Assembly: GCF_000430585.1 (NCBI RefSeq)
Contig: NZ_AUMH01000021.1
Coordinates: forward strand, 1 to 55,258
Length of the DNA: 55,258 bases
From: Alicyclobacillus herbarius DSM 13609
Lineage (GTDB): Bacteria > Bacillota > Bacilli > Alicyclobacillales > Alicyclobacillaceae
Reading direction: 5' to 3'
The translations under genes and the position numbers were made by a program. The notes below the pieces were generated by a model, which saw nothing but the letters and a program-made list of their open reading frames with translations, made no database searches and was not told the origin of the DNA. This document shows, piece after piece, positions 17,312 to 28,464 of this stretch. Numbering within the stretch: the stretch's first letter is position 1; the number at the start of each line of letters is the position of its first letter.

Positions 17312-18574
17312 TTAGCCGAGTATCGACTTGATCTGCGTCTCAGCCTGCTTAGCTGCCTGTGCTGGTGTCTGTTCACCGGTCAACGCTTGCTGAATGGCCG
17401 TCGTCACAGCGTCCGTGACATTTGGCAGCTTATCGCGCAAGCCGCTCGTTAAGGCTTTGGACGATTCCAGCTGCTTGGCAAACACGGCATAGTCTTTATT
17501 TTCCTGCTCAAATTCAGTCAACGCCGATTTCCGAGCTGGGATATAACCCATCGCTTCGTCAAACTTTAACAACGTTTCTTTCTGCTGAGTCCACTGGATG
17601 AACGTCCAAGCAGCTTTCTGCTGTTCCGGTGTAGCGTTTGAGGTGATAGTCCAGTCTTCACCACCGATTGGGCTGATGGGCGTCTGTCCTGCCTTGGGTG
17701 TCGGGAGCGGAACCACGCCGTAGTCGATCTTGGTTTGTTTCAACGGCGGAATTTCCCACGGCCCCATCACCATCATGGCTGCCCGACCAGCTGCGAACTC
17801 GTTATAAACCTCGGTTTGACTGAAGTTGACGACCGACTTGGACGCTCCGCCTGTTTTCACAAGGTTCGTCCAGAGCTGGAGCGCCTGAACGGCCTGTGGT
17901 GAATCAAAGTGGGCGTAGTTGCCGCCGTTCGTCCACAGAAATGGAGCGAATTGCCATGTCGCCTGTTCGTCCTTTGGAGCTGAAAAAGCCAGGCCGTACG
18001 TTGACGAGGACTTGAGCTTTTGGGCAACTTTCAACAGTTCGTCCCAAGTCTTCGGCGGTGATACGTGCGCTTTGGCAAACAGGGACTTGTTATAGAACAA
18101 GGCAAGGTCGTTGGTTCCCAGCGGTAGGCCGTACAATTCGCCATTGTAAGTTACCGTCGACAGAGGTCCACTCAAGTATTGGGACTTGTCAACACTCCCG
18201 ACCCTAGAAAACGGTATGATTGCTCCCGCAGACACCATGGTCGGGATGTTCAAGTTGTCTGTAACCAAGATCGTCGGCAGCGTATGCGTGGTGGCTTCCT
18301 GCAGCGATTTCGGCAGCAATTGCTCATACGGAACTGGATTCCGTTCAATCTTAATGTTCGGATGGGTCTTCTCAAATTCTTTGATGAGATTGTCCATCCC
18401 TTTGGAACCCTTACTGTCCGTGAAATAATCCATCTCAGTGATTTTCACAACTTTGCTCGAGCCGGACGTATCTTGCGTGGCATTCGTCCCGGAGTTGGTC
18501 CCGCCGCACCCAGCCAAGGCAATTGGGACACCAGCAGCTAACATCAGTGCAGACAAACGACGCATCTTTTGCAT
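17312..18574 (-). CDS. araN: Arabino-oligosaccharide-binding lipoprotein (AraN-like)
   Basis: A 420-residue extracellular solute-binding protein of family 1. The signal peptide ends in the lipobox LAGC, so the mature protein is anchored to the membrane by its N-terminal cysteine, followed by a Ser/Thr/Asn-rich linker. ATG 18574 follows GGGGGC; an in-frame GTG lies two codons upstream. It is the first gene of the araNPQ-GH127 unit and has a strong promoter flanked by AraR boxes. Substrate assignment comes from context. Confidence 0.9.
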   Translation of the reverse strand: MQKMRRLSALMLAAGVPIALAGCGGTNSGTNATQDTSGSSKVVKITEMDYFTDSKGSKGMDNLIKEFEKTHPNIKIERNPVPYEQLLPKSLQEATTHTLPTILVTDNLNIPTMVSAGAIIPFSRVGSVDKSQYLSGPLSTVTYNGELYGLPLGTNDLALFYNKSLFAKAHVSPPKTWDELLKVAQKLKSSSTYGLAFSAPKDEQATWQFAPFLWTNGGNYAHFDSPQAVQALQLWTNLVKTGGASKSVVNFSQTEVYNEFAAGRAAMMVMGPWEIPPLKQTKIDYGVVPLPTPKAGQTPISPIGGEDWTITSNATPEQQKAAWTFIQWTQQKETLLKFDEAMGYIPARKSALTEFEQENKDYAVFAKQLESSKALTSGLRDKLPNVTDAVTTAIQQALTGEQTPAQAAKQAETQIKSILG

Positions 18575-18756
18575 GTACACTTGCCCCCATTCAGGTCGTC
18601 GTTAAGTAAAACGTTTGCGAAATCGCTTTCCTAAAGCTTCCAGCCTACAAACTTATTTGGGTATCGACGGAGAAGCACCGCTTAAACGTTACCTTCCGTT
18701 AAACTCGATTAGACCAACAGAAGATTGGTTAGCAATTATCGGTCCCACCTCCATAT

Positions 18757-18770
18757 TTGTACGAACATAT
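18757..18770. promoter_or_regulatory. AraR operator (downstream box of araN)
   Basis: ATTTGTACGAACAT lies about 70 nt downstream of the predicted araN start of transcription. Its centre is about 118 bp from the upstream box, near eleven helical turns, which would suit repression by DNA looping as known for AraR. Confidence 0.6.
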
Positions 18771-18841
18771 GACGCTACCTGGAATGTAGGTAATGTGAGG
18801 TGAAAAGTAGCCCAATCACCGATTGTGGTACGCTTACATTG

Positions 18842-18870
18842 ATAATAGCCGGTACATAGCTAAGAGTCAA
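18842..18870 (-). promoter_or_regulatory. araN promoter
   Basis: On the minus strand -35 TTGACT (18865-18870) and -10 TATTAT (18842-18847) are separated by exactly 17 bp, a near-consensus sigma-A promoter. Transcription would start near 18835, leaving a leader of about 260 nt. The surrounding gene-free stretch 18575-19092 otherwise shows only the two AraR boxes listed separately. Confidence 0.75.
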
Positions 18871-18873
18871 TCA

Positions 18874-18889
18874 TTTTGTACGGACAAAT
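18874..18889. promoter_or_regulatory. AraR operator (upstream box of araN)
   Basis: TTTTGTACGGACAAAT matches the Bacillus AraR operator ATTTGTACGTACAAAT at 14 of 16 positions. It lies four bases upstream of the araN -35 box, like the upstream box at the araB promoter. Confidence 0.7.
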
Positions 18890-19092
18890 ATATTTTTCAT
18901 TCGATCATGGTTCGTACATTGATGTGTACCATCAGGTTTATTCGTAGAGATGGATTGAACCGTCCAACAGCGCCATGATATTTAGCTGCATTTTCCCGAA
19001 TATTAGTCACAACAATGCCCATGACGTCCTATTGCTTGAATCGCCATGGGCCGACTGGTGCAAGACCGAATATGGTTTTCTAATGGGAACGC

Positions 19093-20619
<1,527 letters not shown>

Positions 20620-20667
20620 TCAATTACTGAAGTTTGAATTACTGAAGAGATTTATAATTCATTCTAT

Positions 20668-20681
20668 AGAAACCGTTTACA
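20668..20681 (-). promoter_or_regulatory. Candidate cre (CcpA) site upstream of abfA
   Basis: On the minus strand TGTAAACGGTTTCT matches the catabolite-response consensus TGWNANCGNTNWCA at all but the last position. It lies about 65 bases upstream of abfA in an AT-rich region with TATAGA and TATAAA boxes, and would allow glucose repression of the arabinofuranosidase. Confidence 0.5.
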
Positions 20682-20719
20682 TGTGTCGAGGACAGAGACG
20701 AAGGGCGCTATCTAGAGAA

Positions 20720-21871
20720 CTATCCCTGAGACGTCCCAGTTCCAACTGGAAGACTACTCTCCCCATTAACTTTTCTCGTTGATGTACGTTTGACCAGTTG
20801 CGACTCTAATACATAATCACCCGCACCACGGTCCATGGAATTGGCATGCTGCAGCGCCTCTAACATAAACCGGGCAGCAGTATAACCCATTTCCGTCTTC
20901 GGATGCGTCATAGTCGTTAAAGGAACCTCCGCCATGCTGGCTAAAGGAGCATCGTCAAAGCCGACGAGGGATATATCTTCTGGTACTCGGATTCCGTGCC
21001 GAACGAGTGCGGCGAGTAGCTCAAAAGCAATTTCATCGTTGTAACATACTAACGCTTCTGGACGGGATTCCGGCGAAGTAGATAGGATACGCTGCACAAA
21101 ACTCTCAAGAACGTCGCGGCGGGTTTCTGTTTCATACATACTAATAAACCGCGACGTCGGTAGTACCCCTTTGGCTTTCAGCGCCTTCAGAAAGCCCCGC
21201 ATGCGGAATTTGCCCTGAATGTCGTCCGACTTGAATAAGCCACCAATGCGGCGGTGGCCGAGGTCCAACAGGTGTGTGGTTAGCTCCTGAGCCGCCCCGA
21301 CATCGTCAATGCGGATGGTAGGTGTACACAGTTCGAGATACGAAGCGTGGAGCATGACCATCGGGATGTTTCGCTCCAAGATTTGTAGGTACAAGTCCAG
21401 GTTGGGATTGGCGAGCGCGCTCTTGGTGGGCTCGACAATCAATCCGTCCACCTGAGTATCCAAAATGCGGCGCAGGGCGTCGCGTTCCCGCGAGAAATCA
21501 TTTGAAGTGCTGAACAGCAGGACCGAATAGCCGGCCTGGCTCAACTCCTGTTCAATCCCGCGAATGATATGAGGGAAAATGTAATCGTTGATGTAGGTTG
21601 TGAGTACGCCAATCATCCGCGTGGGCTGTGTGTCGCGAGAGACATGCGGCTGCGCGACAAACGTACCACGCCCCTGGACGCGGGTCACCAAGCCGGCGGC
21701 GGTCAGGGATGATATCGCCTGGCGAATGGTGTGGCGGCTTACCTGAAACTCCTCAGCCAGCTCGATTTCCGTGGGCAGTTGGTCTCCAGGCTGAAAGCGC
21801 CCATCCTGTATCCACTCACGTATGGTGTCGCTCACCTGCAGATGCTTCGATGTCTTCTTGTTGTTCTCCAC
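20720..21871 (-). CDS. araR: Arabinose repressor AraR (GntR DNA-binding plus LacI-type sensor)
   Basis: A 383-residue repressor with an N-terminal GntR winged helix (residues about 8-72, with EFQVSRHTIRQAISSL and VQGRGTFV) fused to a LacI/periplasmic-binding sensor domain, the chimeric layout specific to AraR. L-arabinose is the expected inducer. The GTG start at 21871 follows AGGGAGGGG; an in-frame TTG at 21892 precedes that site. It is embedded in the regulon between araM and abfA. The AraR boxes at araB and araN are its likely targets. Confidence 0.94.
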   Translation of the reverse strand: MENNKKTSKHLQVSDTIREWIQDGRFQPGDQLPTEIELAEEFQVSRHTIRQAISSLTAAGLVTRVQGRGTFVAQPHVSRDTQPTRMIGVLTTYINDYIFPHIIRGIEQELSQAGYSVLLFSTSNDFSRERDALRRILDTQVDGLIVEPTKSALANPNLDLYLQILERNIPMVMLHASYLELCTPTIRIDDVGAAQELTTHLLDLGHRRIGGLFKSDDIQGKFRMRGFLKALKAKGVLPTSRFISMYETETRRDVLESFVQRILSTSPESRPEALVCYNDEIAFELLAALVRHGIRVPEDISLVGFDDAPLASMAEVPLTTMTHPKTEMGYTAARFMLEALQHANSMDRGAGDYVLESQLVKRTSTRKVNGESSLPVGTGTSQG

Positions 21872-22027
21872 AAACTGCCCCTCCCTGGCCAAGTTATCGA
21901 TTCATGACCTGTTACCGCAAGGTCCAATTGCCGCCCAATCCCTAACTACCCGTCACACCGACAGTACGTCCGCACGCGGCTCATCGTACCTCTCCAACGA
22001 TACCAACCAAATTTGAATCCCCTTATT

Positions 22028-23344
22028 CTACCCCAACACCGCTTGTACGGCCCAGTCCATCCGGCCCTGACCGGCCAGAAAGTCGAAAATGGTGTACCTA
22101 TCGCGCAGCTCCCAGGCGTGCTGGAACGTCTCGCGCAGGATGGTCGTGTCCACCTGGAGCCGCTCGCCGGCGTCCGCCAAGCCCATGATGGAGAGCGCCT
22201 CCTCCACCTGCGGGAACCAGCCAAACTCCGGCTGTAAGGCGGCGTGAATCGCGTTTAGGCGCCAGCGGGTCCAGCGTTCGTGATTCTCCGCCAGCCACTT
22301 GGCCTTGCGCTGCTGCGCGGCCTCCACCGTCTCGGCACCCTCGCCGTAGAAGGAGGTAACCCACTCGTGCCAGGCGACGTCGAGACGCCGTGGCTTGGGT
22401 TCGACGAGCGTATCCAGCTCAGTCAGCCGTCGGTAGAAGCGCATCATCCACGGGGTCGCGTACCCAACCTGGTGGCCGTGCGAAGCGTGGGCACGCCGGC
22501 CCTTATAGGCCAACAGGTCCCAGTAGTGAGACAGGTGGTGCTCACTGCCACTGCAAGGGCGAGAGTTGCCGACCATCGCCATGGCCACCCCCGCGTTGAC
22601 GAGCCCCAGGAACAGCGCCTCCACCGCCCCCGCGTCCCGCTCGCGCAGCTTTGCAGCCGACTCAATGCACGCCTTCAGCGGTTTTTGCACCAGTTCGTAT
22701 GCGGCTGGGCAAAACGGCTCGTCGTACAGATAGTGCGCCAGCTTCCAGTCCAGGAGCGAAATCGTCTTGCCGACCAAGTCGCCAAACCCGGCTTGAATCA
22801 GCTCCCAGGGAGCGGCCGCGAGGACGGACGGATCGGCAAAAATGGCTTTCGCCGTGTGCGCCGGCAGGGTGGTTTTCAGGCCGTCAAACTGGAGCGCCGC
22901 CACGCTCGAGGCGTAGCCGTCCATGGACGGCGCGGTGGCCACGATGATGTACGGCCGCTGCTCGGCAAAGCTGGCGTAGCGCGTAATATCGTTGATGACC
23001 CCGCTACCGACCGCAACCAGGATATCCGCATGGGTCTCCTCGATGCGTTGGCGGACCTGGTTAATCTGGGGCCTGTCTGGCAGTAGGTCATGCGCCTCGG
23101 AAAACACGTGGCGATGGACCTGGCGTGTATCCGTGGCAAGGACCTGCTCCACTGCGGCACCGAGGATGGCGTGGGTGTTCACGTCGCTGACGACCAGCCA
23201 GTTTTTTGCCGCCTGCGATCCCGCATACGCAACGAGGCGCGACAACATATCCAAGCCAATGACCAATTGCTCAATCGGCACTTCATGGGTCTGGCCGCAA
23301 GCGCACTTCACCGGACGGCCCATCCAGGCTTCGGCTGCAAGCAT
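22028..23344 (-). CDS. araM: sn-glycerol-1-phosphate dehydrogenase (AraM/EgsA)
   Basis: A 438-residue member of the iron-containing alcohol dehydrogenase/DHQ synthase-like superfamily. AraM proteins reduce dihydroxyacetone phosphate to sn-glycerol-1-phosphate. The cofactor loop GSGVINDITRY, the PSMDGYASS motif and the metal-binding GSEHHLSH segment are visible; an early CACG segment is an N-terminal feature. It is part of the ara operon as in B. subtilis, although its link to arabinose breakdown is not metabolic in an obvious way. ATG 23344 follows AGGGAGG. Confidence 0.92.
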   Translation of the reverse strand: MLAAEAWMGRPVKCACGQTHEVPIEQLVIGLDMLSRLVAYAGSQAAKNWLVVSDVNTHAILGAAVEQVLATDTRQVHRHVFSEAHDLLPDRPQINQVRQRIEETHADILVAVGSGVINDITRYASFAEQRPYIIVATAPSMDGYASSVAALQFDGLKTTLPAHTAKAIFADPSVLAAAPWELIQAGFGDLVGKTISLLDWKLAHYLYDEPFCPAAYELVQKPLKACIESAAKLRERDAGAVEALFLGLVNAGVAMAMVGNSRPCSGSEHHLSHYWDLLAYKGRRAHASHGHQVGYATPWMMRFYRRLTELDTLVEPKPRRLDVAWHEWVTSFYGEGAETVEAAQQRKAKWLAENHERWTRWRLNAIHAALQPEFGWFPQVEEALSIMGLADAGERLQVDTTILRETFQHAWELRDRYTIFDFLAGQGRMDWAVQAVLG

Positions 23345-23356
23345 GCAAATCCCTCC

Positions 23357-24040
23357 CTATTCCGCGTCTCGCACCAAGGGCAATAGGTCAGCAAACGTAT
23401 GGATAATGACGTCCGCCTCGGTCAACTCAGCGGGTTTGTGGAAGCCGCCGTAATCGCAGCCGACGACAAACAGGTCATTTTGCTTGCCCGCCTCCACGTC
23501 GGATTGGCGATCTCCGACCATCCAGGCCGACGTAATATCGTGGTGCTCAAGCAAAAGCCGTACCAATTCCACCTTGGAGGCGGTTTTGTACTCACCAGCG
23601 CTGTAAATACCTGTAAACCACGGAGCGATCCCGGTGGCGGCAAGGACATCCTTGACGTACGCCTCGAGCCCGTTGCTGGCCACAAACAGCTGGCAACCCA
23701 AGTCAACCAGCCCCTGCAGCGTCTCCGCCACACCGGGGTAAAGCTGACCTTCCCCCTGCTTAAGCCCGTTCAACTGGTGCTGAAGCAAAAGCACATCAGC
23801 GCGCCGCCGCGTGGCCGAGTCCGCTTCCGGCATCACGTTTTGCCAGATCTCGTCCAAGAGGAGACCGAGGCTGCCGAGGAACCGCTCAACGGGCGGTGTC
23901 GGCCCCTGCCAGAGACCTTCCTTGCGCAGATCGGCAAACGTGCGCTCGTAGGCAGGCACCGACAGGGTCTCCGTCTGAAATAAGGTACCGTCCAAATCAA
24001 ACAACAAGGCCGCTGGCCGCTTCGTCACTGAGAGAGCCAA
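23357..24040 (-). CDS. HAD-family phosphatase in the araL position
   Basis: A 227-residue haloacid dehalogenase-like hydrolase with motif I DLDGTLFQTE, motif II ASNG and motif IV GDRQSDVEAG, and an alpha-helical C1 cap between motifs I and II. That cap makes it a phosphoglycolate phosphatase-like (Gph/PgmB) protein rather than the NagD-type AraL of B. subtilis, though it fills the same operon slot. It may remove toxic sugar phosphates. The start appears to be TTG at 24040, after GAGG. It follows araD after 193 bases and precedes araM by 12. Confidence 0.85.
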   Translation of the reverse strand: MALSVTKRPAALLFDLDGTLFQTETLSVPAYERTFADLRKEGLWQGPTPPVERFLGSLGLLLDEIWQNVMPEADSATRRRADVLLLQHQLNGLKQGEGQLYPGVAETLQGLVDLGCQLFVASNGLEAYVKDVLAATGIAPWFTGIYSAGEYKTASKVELVRLLLEHHDITSAWMVGDRQSDVEAGKQNDLFVVGCDYGGFHKPAELTEADVIIHTFADLLPLVRDAE

Positions 24041-24233
24041 GCCATCACATCCTCTGCTCTTGCTGTGTCACCGGGGCCCAGGCCCGCCGGATTGCGCAAG
24101 CCCCCGCGCTGTCCTCCGCATAGGGAGCCCGTGCCGAAGACGGAGCCGGCAGCAGAAGGAGCCCGTCGGTATCCAGGCCGTCTGCCGCCATTCCGGGCGG
24201 ATCGCCCAGTGAAATGGGCCGCTCGGGTTGCGC

Positions 24234-24923
24234 CTAGCGCTGGCCGTAATAGGCGTTTTTGCCGTGTTTGCGCAGGTAGTGCTTGTCAAGCAGACTCTGC
24301 TGCATCGGCGCCAGGTTTGGATTGAGCGCGAGCGCGTGGTACGCCAGCTTGGCGACCTCCTCCAGGACCACCGCGTTGTGCACGGCGTCGGCCGCATCCT
24401 TACCCCAGCAAAACGGCGCGTGGCTGCGGACAAGCACACCCGGCATAGATAAAGGGTCAGTGTCGCCGAGAGTTTCAACAATCACGCGTCCGGTCTCGTA
24501 CTCGTAGTCGCCGCCGATTTCATCGTCGGTCATCGCCCGCGTGCACGGGATGCTTCCATAGTAATAATCGGCGTGGGTGGTGCCGAGCGCCGGAATCGGC
24601 TTGCCGGCCTGCGCCCATACGGTTCCCCAAGGCGAGTGAGTGTGAACGATGCCGCCAATCGTCGGCAACGACTTGTAGAGCAAAGCGTGGGTAGGGGTGT
24701 CCGAGGAGGGGCGCAGGTGACCTTCCACCACTTCACCTTCCAGGTTGCACACCACCATGTCCTCTGCCTTCAACTCTTCGTACGGTACGCCGCTCGGTTT
24801 GATGACGAACAGGCCGCTTTCTCGGTCAATGCCGCTAACGTTACCCCACGTGAATTTTACCAGTTGGTGCTTGGGCAGTTGAAGGTTGGCCTCAAGCACC
24901 GCTTGCTTCAGCTGTTCCAGCAT
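24234..24923 (-). CDS. araD: L-ribulose-5-phosphate 4-epimerase
   Basis: A 229-residue class II aldolase-family epimerase converting L-ribulose 5-phosphate to D-xylulose 5-phosphate, the last step of the pathway. The phosphate loop TWGNVSG, the KPSG segment, the zinc-binding HTH pair (IVHTHSPW) and a further SHAPFCWG histidine are present. ATG 24923 lies eight bases after GGAGG; the upstream TTG at 24938 overlaps that site and is unlikely to be used. It lies 150 bases after araA. Confidence 0.96.
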   Translation of the reverse strand: MLEQLKQAVLEANLQLPKHQLVKFTWGNVSGIDRESGLFVIKPSGVPYEELKAEDMVVCNLEGEVVEGHLRPSSDTPTHALLYKSLPTIGGIVHTHSPWGTVWAQAGKPIPALGTTHADYYYGSIPCTRAMTDDEIGGDYEYETGRVIVETLGDTDPLSMPGVLVRSHAPFCWGKDAADAVHNAVVLEEVAKLAYHALALNPNLAPMQQSLLDKHYLRKHGKNAYYGQR

Positions 24924-24956
24924 GTCATCCGCCTCCAAAGGGAAACTTGTGAAATT

Positions 24957-24979
24957 CCGGCCGGGGAGTACCCGGCCGG
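24957..24979 (-). other. Intercistronic GC-rich stem-loop between araA and araD
   Basis: CCGGCCGGG pairs with CCCGGCCGG across a short loop, with no T run after it. It probably affects message processing or stability, not termination. Confidence 0.5.
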
Positions 24980-25073
24980 TCGAATTGGTGCGGATTTACC
25001 GCGTATCTAACTCTAGCAACGGGCCTCTACTCGCGCTCAATGCTTTCAGGCCACTTTCTTCAAGCCCACTTCG

Positions 25074-26561
25074 TTATACCAGCTTCCAGGCGGCGTCGTC
25101 CAGGCGCAGGCGCGTGCGCAGCTCGAGCGGGTTGGTGTCCTTGTCGATGGTCACGCACTCGATGCCGAGGATGTCGGCAAAGTCCTGCACCTGCTCGGCC
25201 GTAACCTCGTAGGAGAACACCGTGTGGTGCGCGCCGCCCGCGTAAATCCAGGCCTCCGCAGCGCTGGCCAAAGACGGCTCTGGTCGCCAGAGGACGCGTG
25301 CCACCGGCAGGTTGGGCATGTCGTGCGGCACCGGCACCGCCTCCACCTCGTTTTGCACCAGCCGGAAGCGATGGCCCAAGTCGACCACCGAGACAGCCAC
25401 CGCGCGGCCCGCGCGGCCATTGAAGACCAGCCGGGCGGGATCGGCCTTGTGGCCCATGAGCAGCGGGTGCACCTCCAAGCGCGGCTTGTCGGCCGCGATG
25501 GTCGGGCAGACCTCAAGCATGTGCGCGCCCAGGAGCAGCTCGTTGCCCGGCTCCAGGTGATAGGTGTAATCTTCCATGAACGAGGTGCCCTTGAGGTCCG
25601 CCATGACCTTGAACACGCGCAACAGAGCCGCCGTCTTCCAGTCGCCCTCGCCGCCAAACCCGTAACCGTCGGCCATCAGCCGCTGCGCCGCCAGACCGGG
25701 CAGCTGGGTCATGCCGTGCAGGTCCTCAAAGGTGGTGGTAAACGCCTCGTAACCGCCGGCGTCGAGGAACCGGCGCAGGCCGAGTTCAATCTGCGCCTGC
25801 TCGCGCACGCGCTGCCACTTCTCCGCGTCGTCCGCCACCCAAGATGGGATCTCGTACAGCTCGCGGTACTCGCCAAGCAGCCGCTCCACCTCGGCGTCAG
25901 AGACCTCCTGGATGACATCGACCAAATCGCCGATGCCGTAGCCGTCCACCGTCCAGCCGAAGCGGATCTGCGCCTCCACCTTGTCGCCTTCGGTGACCGC
26001 CACGTCGCGCATGTTGTCGCCAAAGCGCGCTACCTTCAAGCCCTGGCTCAGGCGGTGCGCGGCCGCCACGCGCATCCAGGCGCCGATGCGCGACTGTACC
26101 GTCTCGTCAGCAAAGTGGCCGACAACCACCTTGCGCGCCACCTTCAGGCGCGCGGCCATAAACCCGTACTCCCGATCCCCGTGGGCGGACTGGTTGAGGT
26201 TCATAAAGTCCATATCAATCGCAGACCACGGAATGTCACGGTTGAACTGCGTATGCAGGTGCAGAATTGGACGCTGGCAGCTAAGCAGCCCGGCAATCCA
26301 CATCTTCGCCGGCGAGAACGTGTGCATCCAGGTGATGATTCCCGCGCAGGACGCATCCCGGTTGGCCTCAAGGATAAGTGAATGGATTTCCTCGGCCGTC
26401 GCCACAACCGGTTTTTGCACCAGTTCAAACGGAAGTTTGCCGCCCGCGTTCAACGCGCGCACCATCTCTTCGCTATGCGCCGCCACCTGGCGCAGCGCCT
26501 CCTCGCCATAGAGGTGCTGGCTGCCCGTCACAAACCAAAATTGATAGCTCGCTTTGCGCAT
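25074..26561 (-). CDS. araA: L-arabinose isomerase
   Basis: A 495-residue isomerase converting L-arabinose to L-ribulose with a Mn or Co ion. The N-terminal FWFVTGSQHLYGEEAL, the HTFSPAKMWI and HLHTQFNRDIPW segments, the metal-site EDYTYHLEPG region and the C-terminal AHHTVFSYEVT are typical of the family, as is the length. ATG 26561 is preceded by a strong AGGAGG. It directly follows araB (30 bases), so araB-araA-araD and the genes after them are probably cotranscribed. Confidence 0.98.
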   Translation of the reverse strand: MRKASYQFWFVTGSQHLYGEEALRQVAAHSEEMVRALNAGGKLPFELVQKPVVATAEEIHSLILEANRDASCAGIITWMHTFSPAKMWIAGLLSCQRPILHLHTQFNRDIPWSAIDMDFMNLNQSAHGDREYGFMAARLKVARKVVVGHFADETVQSRIGAWMRVAAAHRLSQGLKVARFGDNMRDVAVTEGDKVEAQIRFGWTVDGYGIGDLVDVIQEVSDAEVERLLGEYRELYEIPSWVADDAEKWQRVREQAQIELGLRRFLDAGGYEAFTTTFEDLHGMTQLPGLAAQRLMADGYGFGGEGDWKTAALLRVFKVMADLKGTSFMEDYTYHLEPGNELLLGAHMLEVCPTIAADKPRLEVHPLLMGHKADPARLVFNGRAGRAVAVSVVDLGHRFRLVQNEVEAVPVPHDMPNLPVARVLWRPEPSLASAAEAWIYAGGAHHTVFSYEVTAEQVQDFADILGIECVTIDKDTNPLELRTRLRLDDAAWKLV

Positions 26562-26591
26562 GTTTTTCTCCTCCTGTTGTCCAGCGCAGGG

Positions 26592-28256
26592 TCACTTGGC
26601 CGCTTGCAAGCGAATGGACTTCAACTCATGCATCAGGCGGACGTTGTCCTGGCCAAAGTAGGTGTAAAGCTCCTTGTACAGCTGGTAAATCCGGTTGTAC
26701 TTCGCGTGCGCCTCCGGATTCGGCTCGTAGCGGCGAGCTACCGGAGCCGCCAGGGCGTCGCTCGCCTCTTCAATCGTATCGAACCCGCCGTTTTTCGATC
26801 CGGCCGCCACCGCGCCAAACATGGCGGCGCCGCGGGCGGGCACCTCGCGTGAGTCGCGGACGATGACGGGCAGGCCCATCACATCAGCGTATATCTGCAT
26901 CAACAGAGGGCTCTTGTGGGCCAGTCCACCGCAGGCGACGAGCTCATGGAACGGGATGCCGTGCTCGCCGAAGTTCTCGACGATGCGTCGAGTGCCAAAG
27001 GCGGTCGACTCAAGCAGCGCGCGGTACACCTCCGCCGGAGTCGTGGCCAGGGTGTATCCAATGACTAAGCCGGTCAGGTGGGCGTCCGCCAGGATGCTGC
27101 GGTTCCCGTTCCACCAGTCGAGCGCAATCAACCCGTTCTCCCCGATGGCCAACTCCTTGGCCTGCGCCTCAAGGTGCTCATAAATGGAGACGCCCGCCTC
27201 TTCCGCCGCGGCTAACTCACGCGGGGGCACGTGGTGTTTGACAAACCACTCGAACATGTCGCCCACCGCCGCCTGTCCGGCCTCGTAACCATAGCGGCCA
27301 GGTAATACACCATCCTTGACGACGCCGGTGATGCCCGGCAGTCGCACCTCCTCATCCGTGACGGCCAGGTGGCAGATGGAGGTGCCCATCACCATCACGA
27401 ACGATCCGGGCGCCTTCACGCCGACCGGCGGGACCGACACCATGGCATCGACGTTGCCGACCGCCACCGCCACCTGTGGCGAGAGGCCCAGTTTTTCCGC
27501 CACCTCCGGCCGAATGTAACCAGCCGTTGTGCCAAGCGGATAAAACTCGTGGCCCAGTTTCGCGAACGGATCGACAAATTCAGGGTTGAGCGCGGTGAAG
27601 AAATCGCCGGACGGGAATCCTTCATCCGGCGACCACATCGCCTTGTAGCCGGCGGTGCAGCTGTTGCGCCGAAGCCTGCCGGTCAGGTGCCAGACAATCC
27701 AGTCGGTGGCCTCGACGAAGGCCGCACAGGCGTTGTACACCTCTCGGTCTTGCTCGAATACCTCGAGGAGTTTCGGGAAGTACCACTCGGACGAGATGCG
27801 CCCGCCGTAGCGGGAAAGGAACGATTCGCCGCGGGCCGTCGCCAACTCGTTGATGCGGTCGGCGATGGGCTGGGCAGCGTGGTGCTTCCACAGCTTGGGC
27901 CAGGCGTGGGGGCGGTTCTGCCACTCCGGCAAAAGGCACAGCGGCGTGCCGTCGGCCGTCACCGGCAGTACGGTGCAGGACGTAAAGTCGATGCCAAGCC
28001 CAACCACCTCACGCCCGGAGACACCGGTCAGTTTCAGGACGTCCGGAATCCCCTGATAGAGGACGTCCAGGTAATCCTGAGGGTGTTCCAGGGCCCAGTC
28101 AGGGGCGAGATCGACGCCGCTGTCCGGCAGGGCGTCGTCAATCACCCCGTGCCGATATGGCACCACCGAAACCGCCTCTTCGCGGGCGGTCTCGAGGTTG
28201 AGCAGCAGGACGCGCCCAGACTGGGTTCCATAATCAATACCAATCGCGTATGGCAA
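26592..28256 (-). CDS. araB: Ribulokinase
   Basis: A 554-residue FGGY-family sugar kinase that phosphorylates L-ribulose at O5. The N-terminal phosphate loop YAIGIDYGTQSGR, the ATP-site VMGTSICH segment and the C-terminal VACGGLAHKSPLLMQI motif identify it. The frame is open to 28343, but the conserved protein begins at TTG 28256, seven bases after AGGTGA, which gives the usual family length. It is the first gene of the ara operon and lies behind a promoter with two AraR boxes. Confidence 0.96.
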   Translation of the reverse strand: MPYAIGIDYGTQSGRVLLLNLETAREEAVSVVPYRHGVIDDALPDSGVDLAPDWALEHPQDYLDVLYQGIPDVLKLTGVSGREVVGLGIDFTSCTVLPVTADGTPLCLLPEWQNRPHAWPKLWKHHAAQPIADRINELATARGESFLSRYGGRISSEWYFPKLLEVFEQDREVYNACAAFVEATDWIVWHLTGRLRRNSCTAGYKAMWSPDEGFPSGDFFTALNPEFVDPFAKLGHEFYPLGTTAGYIRPEVAEKLGLSPQVAVAVGNVDAMVSVPPVGVKAPGSFVMVMGTSICHLAVTDEEVRLPGITGVVKDGVLPGRYGYEAGQAAVGDMFEWFVKHHVPPRELAAAEEAGVSIYEHLEAQAKELAIGENGLIALDWWNGNRSILADAHLTGLVIGYTLATTPAEVYRALLESTAFGTRRIVENFGEHGIPFHELVACGGLAHKSPLLMQIYADVMGLPVIVRDSREVPARGAAMFGAVAAGSKNGGFDTIEEASDALAAPVARRYEPNPEAHAKYNRIYQLYKELYTYFGQDNVRLMHELKSIRLQAAK

Positions 28257-28409
28257 CGTGCGTTCACCTACCTGTTCTACGGTTACTATTACGTGCATCC
28301 GTAACGCATGAATTCGATAACCATGAAACACGCAGCGAAACATGCAACGCCGCGGAGCGAAGTGCGAGGGGGCAAATCAGCCGAAAGGAAAGCGGATTCC
28401 CAAAAGGCA

Positions 28410-28425
28410 ATTTGTCCGTACAATA
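28410..28425. promoter_or_regulatory. AraR operator (downstream box of araB)
   Basis: ATTTGTCCGTACAATA is close to the AraR consensus. Its centre is about 86 bp (eight helical turns) from the upstream box, placing the araB promoter between the two boxes. Confidence 0.65.
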
Positions 28426-28464
28426 AACACGAACGCGTTCCAAGACGGCGTACATCTACTATGT

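Noticed and set aside
18615-18803. Plus-strand frame of 62 codons upstream of araN
   Set aside because: It coincides with the araN promoter leader and operator region; there is no ribosome site or similarity.
18901-18940. GGTTCGTACA...TGTGTACC as a third AraR box near araN
   Set aside because: Only half-site similarity; the core is interrupted by four extra bases.
25224-26381. Long open frame (385 codons) antisense to araA; similar ones at 19438-20637 and 27369-28304
   Set aside because: They mirror strongly coding genes on the other strand, arise from GC-rich codon use, have no ribosome site and resemble no family.
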